Part shown: positions 60,048 to 64,000 of the stretch, piece by piece | How positions within the stretch are numbered: position 1 is the stretch's first letter | Layout: each line of letters begins with the position of its first letter | Assembly: GCA_030529365.1 (NCBI GenBank) | Contig: JAUMXB010000002.1 | Coordinates: 124,001-188,000, forward strand | Reading direction: 5' to 3' | Length of the DNA: 64,000 bases | DNA from: Cardiobacteriaceae bacterium | GTDB taxonomy: Bacteria; Pseudomonadota; Gammaproteobacteria; Cardiobacteriales; Cardiobacteriaceae | Made by a program: the position numbers and the translations under genes | The notes under the pieces: generated by a model | Seen by the model: only the letters and a program-made list of their open reading frames with translations | The model's database searches: none | What the model was told of the DNA's origin: nothing

Positions 60048-60656
60048 ATGCTGCGCCTGCTATCCCTTGCCATCCTCGCCGCCGCACTGGCGGCGCAGGC
60101 GCACGCCGCCGACTGGCAGACCCGCGCCAATGCCTACAAGCGCGAGCTGATTCGTGAGGCACGCGCGGAAATGGGGTTGGATGCCCCGGTAGCGATGCTG
60201 GCAGCGCAAATCCATCAAGAGTCATTGTGGCGGCCGAATGCCCGCAGCAAATATGCCAACGGTCTTACTCAATTTACGCCTGAAACCGAGGCGTGGATCA
60301 AGCAGGTGTTTCCGGTGGCGCTCGGCAGCGGGCACGCCTTTGAGCCGCGCTGGGCGATCCGCGCGCTGGTCAAATACGACAACTGGCTCTATCAGCGTAT
60401 CGATGCCGCTGATGACTGCAATCGCTGGGCGATGGTGCTCTCTGCCTACAACGGCGGCCTCGGCTGGCTCAACCGCGACAAAAAGCTTGCCGCCCAACGC
60501 GGTGCGGATGCGCGGCGCTGGTGGGGGCATGTCGAGCGTCACTCGCGCCGTGCCAAATGGGCAATCGCCGAGAATCGCGGCTACCCGCGCGCCATTATCT
60601 ACAAGCACCAGCAGCTCTATCACAGCTGGGGAGGCGTGGCCGTATGCGCGCCATGA
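60048..60656 (+). CDS. Endolysin, lytic transglycosylase type
   Basis: A 202-residue peptidoglycan-cleaving enzyme. It has a signal peptide (LSLAILAAALAAQAHA), then an SLT-like domain with the catalytic glutamate in IHQESLWRPNA, the GLTQF block in place of GLMQ, and SAYNGGLGWLNRD. A signal peptide suggests export by Sec, with the holin controlling timing. It follows the holin by 2 bp and overlaps the spanin gene by 13 bp. Confidence 0.85.
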   Translation: MLRLLSLAILAAALAAQAHAADWQTRANAYKRELIREARAEMGLDAPVAMLAAQIHQESLWRPNARSKYANGLTQFTPETEAWIKQVFPVALGSGHAFEPRWAIRALVKYDNWLYQRIDAADDCNRWAMVLSAYNGGLGWLNRDKKLAAQRGADARRWWGHVERHSRRAKWAIAENRGYPRAIIYKHQQLYHSWGGVAVCAP

Positions 60657-60952
60657 TGTTTGCCGCGGCGGTGTTATCCGCAATCGTCGGTGCTTTGGCG
60701 TGGCGTGTGCAGACGCTGCGCACAGCGCTTGATCGCGCGCAAGCCGAAACCCGCGAGATCAACCGCGCCTATCAGACCCTCGCCGAGCAATACCAAGCCG
60801 CCGATGACGCTTACCAAGCGCTTATTGCCTCACAAGCACAAGTGCGCGAGCGCCATCAACCGGCGGTGCGTCGCGTGCAAAGTGCCAAGCCATCCGACGA
60901 TGCGTCGCTTGCTCCGGTTTTGCGTCAGGCGCTTGAGGATTTGCAGCCATGA
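60644..60952 (+). CDS. Rz-like i-spanin
   Basis: From ATG 60644, 102 residues with an N-terminal membrane anchor (MMFAAAVLSAIVGALAW) and a long coiled-coil periplasmic part (LRTALDRAQAETREINRAYQ). This is the inner-membrane subunit of the spanin that disrupts the outer membrane at lysis. The start lies inside the endolysin gene. Confidence 0.8.
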   Translation: MRAMMFAAAVLSAIVGALAWRVQTLRTALDRAQAETREINRAYQTLAEQYQAADDAYQALIASQAQVRERHQPAVRRVQSAKPSDDASLAPVLRQALEDLQP

Positions 60953-61194
60953 GACTTGCCGCGATTACCTTTGCCCTATGCCTTGTTGGTTGTGCCGAGC
61001 CACAAATCATTTATCGCCCGGTGCCCGTGCCCGCCGGACTTACGCAAACCGTGCCACATACCCGGCTGCCCGATCCCAAAACCGCGACTCAACGCGATGT
61101 TGCGCTCTATCTCATCGGACAGCATGAGGCGCTGGAGATGTGCAATGCCCGCCTTGAGGCCATCCAAAATTGGAGCGCGCAATGGACACGGTAG
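60949..61194 (+). CDS. Rz1-like o-spanin lipoprotein
   Basis: An 81-residue precursor with a lipobox LVGC (cysteine at residue 15) and a Pro-rich mature N-terminus (YRPVPVPAGLTQTVPHTRLPDP), as in Rz1. It overlaps the Rz-like gene by 4 bp rather than being embedded in it, one of the known spanin gene layouts. Together with the i-spanin it bridges both membranes. Confidence 0.8.
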   Translation: MRLAAITFALCLVGCAEPQIIYRPVPVPAGLTQTVPHTRLPDPKTATQRDVALYLIGQHEALEMCNARLEAIQNWSAQWTR

Positions 61195-61391
61195 ACCAGG
61201 CACAACTGCAAAACGACCTCGCCAACCAAGCCGCCATAGCCCGTGCAGCGGCACAAAAGAGCGGCCCCGGTCGCGCCGACTGCGAGGATTGCGGCAACGA
61301 GATACCGGCTCCGCGCCGTGCCGCCAATCCCGCTGCCACCCGCTGCGTGTACTGCCAAGCTGCCCATGAAAAAAGGATGAAACAACGTTGA
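61182..61391 (+). CDS. TraR/DksA-family zinc-finger protein
   Basis: A 69-residue protein from ATG 61182 with a C4 zinc finger (CEDCGNEIP ... CVYCQAAHE) and a short N-terminal helix, like phage- and plasmid-encoded TraR. TraR binds RNA polymerase in the secondary channel and mimics DksA with ppGpp. It may adjust host transcription during the lytic phase. It overlaps the upstream and downstream genes. Confidence 0.8.
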   Translation: MDTVDQAQLQNDLANQAAIARAAAQKSGPGRADCEDCGNEIPAPRRAANPAATRCVYCQAAHEKRMKQR

Positions 61392-61747
61392 ACAACATCA
61401 ATTTGCCCATCTGGAAATTTGCCTTTGATTTGGTGCAAACCGCCTTTGGCGTCGGGATCACCATCTATGTATGGATCTTGTCAAAACACAAGGCCAACGC
61501 CAGCAAAATCGGCGCGCTGGAAGAAAAACACAGCTCCGAATTGAATCAGGTGAAAAGCCGCCTGATCGAAATTGAAACCACCATCAAGCATATGCCGGAC
61601 AAGCGCTCCATCCACAATATCCACGAGCGGCTCAACAACCAGTCGGAGTTGCTGAAGCGGGTTGAGGGCGAGATGAAAGGCTTGCAGGACACCTCTGCCC
61701 TGATCCTGCAAGCGCTGATCAACAAGAACAACGGAGATCCCAAATGA
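61388..61747 (+). CDS. DUF2730 phage protein (Mu gp25-like)
   Basis: 119 residues starting with TTG at 61388, overlapping the preceding stop. An N-terminal membrane segment (WKFAFDLVQTAFGVGITIYVWIL) is followed by a long coiled coil (KIGALEEKHSSELNQVKSRL). This layout and its place before the small terminase match the Mu gp25 group. The function is unknown. Confidence 0.72.
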   Translation: MNNINLPIWKFAFDLVQTAFGVGITIYVWILSKHKANASKIGALEEKHSSELNQVKSRLIEIETTIKHMPDKRSIHNIHERLNNQSELLKRVEGEMKGLQDTSALILQALINKNNGDPK

Positions 61748-62061
61748 TGCAAAAAATCCAGCGCGAATATCACCGCCGCGCCATCCTCTCGCTCCTGCTC
61801 TATGACGCCGATTACCGGCTCTCTATCGATATGCTGGAGATGGTATTGGATGCCGCAGGCCATAGCATCACCCGCGACCAGATCGAGACCGAGGCCGCCT
61901 GGCTGGATGAGCAGGGCTATGTGAGCCGTGAGCGCCCGGCAATGGGGCTTGTTGTGGTGGCGCTCACTGACCGGGGCCTGGAGATTGCGCGTGGCAAGGT
62001 GCGAGTGCCCGGCATCCGCGACTTGCGCCCGTCCGAGATTGCCGAGATGCAGGGGCGATAA
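61744..62061 (+). CDS. Winged-helix phage protein (Mu gp26-like position)
   Basis: 105 residues with an ArsR-like winged-helix pattern (YRLSIDMLEMVLDAAGHSITRDQIETEAAWLDEQGYV). Such genes regularly occur between DUF2730 and DUF3486 in Mu-like phages. It overlaps the previous gene by 4 bp and the next by 1 bp. DNA binding is plausible but not shown. Confidence 0.75.
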   Translation: MMQKIQREYHRRAILSLLLYDADYRLSIDMLEMVLDAAGHSITRDQIETEAAWLDEQGYVSRERPAMGLVVVALTDRGLEIARGKVRVPGIRDLRPSEIAEMQGR

Positions 62062-62600
62062 TGGCGCAAAACAGCATCAAATCGTTGCCGCCCGCGCTCT
62101 TGGAGCAGCTACAAGAATGGCTGCGCGACCCGGCAATCACCCAGATCGAAGCGACGGAGCGCCTCAATGCACTACTCGCCGAAATCGGCGAGCCGCCGCG
62201 CAGCAAGTCGGCGGTCAATCGTTATGCGATGAAAATGAGCGAGGTCGGCGCAAAAATCCAGCAGTCGCGCGAGATTGCCGACATGTGGATTGCCAAATTT
62301 GGCAACGCCCCGCAAGGCAAGGTCGGCGCATTGCTCAACGAGCTGGTACGCAACCTCGCATTTGAAACCGCGTTGCATATGAGCGAGGACGAGGAACCGG
62401 CACACCCCGGAGCGCTGAAAGAGTTGGCACAGGCGATTGAGAAGCTGGAGCGGGCGTCGACAATCAACGACAAACGTCAGCGCGAAATCGAGCAAGCCGC
62501 GCTTGCCAAAGCCGCTGCAAAAGTGGAAGCGACCGCCAAATCGCAAGGCTTATCGGATGAGGCAGTCGCGCTTATCAAGCAAAAAATCCTCGGAGGCTGA
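62061..62600 (+). CDS. DUF3486 protein, small terminase subunit (Mu gp27-like)
   Basis: A 179-residue protein with an N-terminal helix-turn-helix (LLEQLQEWLRDPAITQIEATERLNALL, SKSAVNRYAMKM) and a helical C-terminus, as in the DUF3486 group, the Mu small terminase that recognises phage DNA ends. It is directly followed by the large terminase gene. Confidence 0.85.
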   Translation: MAQNSIKSLPPALLEQLQEWLRDPAITQIEATERLNALLAEIGEPPRSKSAVNRYAMKMSEVGAKIQQSREIADMWIAKFGNAPQGKVGALLNELVRNLAFETALHMSEDEEPAHPGALKELAQAIEKLERASTINDKRQREIEQAALAKAAAKVEATAKSQGLSDEAVALIKQKILGG

Positions 62601-62602
62601 TT

Positions 62603-64000
62603 GTGGCCGGTGTGCTCTTGCCTTACCAAATGCGTTGGCTGGACGATCCCGCACCGGTGCGCGTCTACGCCAAATCGCGGCGTATTGGCATCAGCTGGTC
62701 AACTGCCGCCGAAGCGGCGCTGATTGCTGCCGCCGCGCGCGGCATGGACGTGTGGTATGTCGGCTACAACAAGGATATGGCGGAAGAATTTATCCGCGAC
62801 AGTGCCGACTGGATCAAGCATTACCAGCTGGTTGCGGACGCCATCGAGGAGGAGATCATCCACGACGACGGCAAGGACATTCTGACTTTCGTTATCCGCT
62901 GCGCCAGCGGTTTTCGCATCACGGCGCTGTCGTCACGGCCCTCTAACCTGCGCGGCAAGCAAGGCTATGTCATCATCGACGAGGCGGCGTTTCATGACCA
63001 GTTGGGCGAGCTTCTGAAAGCAGCGATTGCGCTCTTGATGTGGGGCGGCAAGGTGGCCGTCATCAGCACCCACGACGGCGTGGACAACCCCTTCAACCAG
63101 CTCTGCGAAGAAATCAAGGCGGGCAAAAAACCGTACTCCCTGCACCAAACCACTTTTGACGAGGCAGTCACCGAGGGCTTGTATCAGCGTATCTGCCAAG
63201 TGCGAGGGATTGATTGGACGCCCGAGGGTGAGGCCGCATGGGTGGCCAGTATCTATGACCAATACGGCGAGGATGCCGACGAGGAGCTGCGCGTTATCCC
63301 GTCTAACAGCGGCGGCGCGGTACTCTCGCGCGCATTGCTGGAGCTGCGCGCCGTGCCCACGCCGATTGTGCGGTTGAGCAAACCCGCCAGCTGGGCGCAA
63401 ATGCCCGAGCATCTGCGCCGTGCTGAGATTGCCGATTGGTGCAATGAGACCTTGCTGCCGCTGCTCACACCGCTTGATACCAGCCGCGAGCATGTTTTTG
63501 GGATGGACTTTGCGCGGCATCGCGACCTCTCCGTGCTCATACCGCTCTCTATCGCCCCTGATACGCGGCGGCGTCCTGAATTTGTGATTGAGCTGTCCAA
63601 TATCCCGCACGCGCAGCAGCGGCAAATCCTCTTTTACGTGCTCGACCGCTTGCCGCGCCTCTCGGCGGCATGGCTCGATGCCACCGGCAACGGCGAGTAT
63701 CTCGCCGAGACCGCCTTTGACCGCTACGGCCACCTCGTCAACCAGGTCAAAATCAGCAACAACTGGTACGGCGAGCACATGCCGCCGATGATTGCCGCGA
63801 TTGAGGACGATGCTTTGCCCGTGCCAAAGGACGCCGAGATCATCAACGACCTGCGCGCCCTGGAGCGCATCGACGGCATCGTCAAGCTCGGCAAGCACCG
63901 CACCGGCAAGGACAAGGACCGCCACGGCGACGCCGCGATAGCGCTGTGTCTGGCCTACGCCGCATCGCGTACCGACAACATGCCGCCGGTGGAAGTCGCG
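62603..64000 (+). CDS. Phage terminase large subunit, Mu gp28-like (partial)
   Basis: The DNA-packaging motor ATPase/nuclease; 466 codons are visible and the frame is open at the right edge. The start GTG at 62603 has GGAGG 6 bp upstream and gives MAGVLLPYQMRWLDDP. The Walker A-like loop is KSRRIGISWSTAAEA, a deviant form normal for Mu-type terminases; Walker B is YVIIDEAAF; the RNase H-like nuclease acid is in FGMDFARHRDLSV. Head genes should follow beyond the window. Confidence 0.9.
   Translation, partial: MAGVLLPYQMRWLDDPAPVRVYAKSRRIGISWSTAAEAALIAAAARGMDVWYVGYNKDMAEEFIRDSADWIKHYQLVADAIEEEIIHDDGKDILTFVIRCASGFRITALSSRPSNLRGKQGYVIIDEAAFHDQLGELLKAAIALLMWGGKVAVISTHDGVDNPFNQLCEEIKAGKKPYSLHQTTFDEAVTEGLYQRICQVRGIDWTPEGEAAWVASIYDQYGEDADEELRVIPSNSGGAVLSRALLELRAVPTPIVRLSKPASWAQMPEHLRRAEIADWCNETLLPLLTPLDTSREHVFGMDFARHRDLSVLIPLSIAPDTRRRPEFVIELSNIPHAQQRQILFYVLDRLPRLSAAWLDATGNGEYLAETAFDRYGHLVNQVKISNNWYGEHMPPMIAAIEDDALPVPKDAEIINDLRALERIDGIVKLGKHRTGKDKDRHGDAAIALCLAYAASRTDNMPPVEVA

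Larger units (their letters stand above)
48790..64000 (+). mobile_element. Mu-like prophage (extends beyond the window)
   Basis: From about 48.8 kb to the right edge every gene is phage-like and on the plus strand: tape measure, tail and hub-like proteins, holin, endolysin, spanins, DksA-like zinc finger, DUF2730, a winged-helix protein, DUF3486 small terminase and gp28-like large terminase. The last four are in the order of Mu gp25-gp28. The left edge is inferred from the end of host sequence after ung and from the short direct repeats at 48811-48844. Transposase, head genes and the other end are outside the window. Confidence 0.85.

Overview
The window reads as a chromosomal segment of a gammaproteobacterium. 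The rpsP-rimM-trmD-rplS operon, the thrS-infC-rpmI-rplT operon, a monofunctional RelA, SdhE, PepN and the order radA-galU-glmS all fit that group. Several traits are unusual for it: a mevalonate-pathway cluster, an ectoine synthase without the rest of its pathway, and a palindromic intergenic repeat present in 13 copies. Cardiobacteriaceae is a plausible family, but that is a guess from gene content, not a result.

Layout. 1-5.9 kb: end of malic enzyme, pepN, relA. 6.1-10.1 kb: a binding-protein ABC importer of the ferric-iron/sugar-phosphate/phosphonate type. 10.2-16 kb, minus strand: thioesterase, cysQ, the rpsP operon, a small lipoprotein, coaD, rsmD, aroG. 16.5-24.2 kb: an RpiR-type regulator, three tandem paralogous periplasmic binding proteins, then a permease and ATPase of the same ABC class. 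24.3-29.5 kb: a histidine phosphatase, then HMG-CoA reductase, type 2 IPP isomerase, HMG-CoA synthase and mevalonate kinase. 29.6-31 kb: sdhE and folA. 31-34.1 kb: translation operon with a probable AUA start for infC. 34.7-36.6 kb: ectC-putP, a likely compatible-solute operon. 36.8-38.4 kb: small conserved protein, AlkC-like protein, MarR regulator. 38.5-38.9 kb: a short CRISPR array without cas genes. 39.3-48.3 kb: dnaB, alr, radA, galU, glmS, an unknown membrane protein, ung.

From about 48.8 kb to the right edge lies a Mu-like prophage, all on the plus strand. Its first operon encodes the tail (tape measure, a very large repeat-containing protein, hub-like protein). A second operon encodes lysis (holin, endolysin, two spanins), a DksA-like zinc finger, DUF2730, a winged-helix protein, small terminase and large terminase. 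An identical 20-bp sequence precedes both operons and in each case is followed by a hairpin over the first translation start. The order tail-then-lysis-then-packaging is rotated relative to Mu. Just outside the prophage edge is a decayed CRISPR fragment.

The intergenic repeat (long hairpin, two AAGCGCTT cores about 35 bp apart) occurs only in the host part, between transcription units, often supplying stop codons or lying directly upstream of start codons. All assignments come from reading the sequence and translated motifs; no database search was run.
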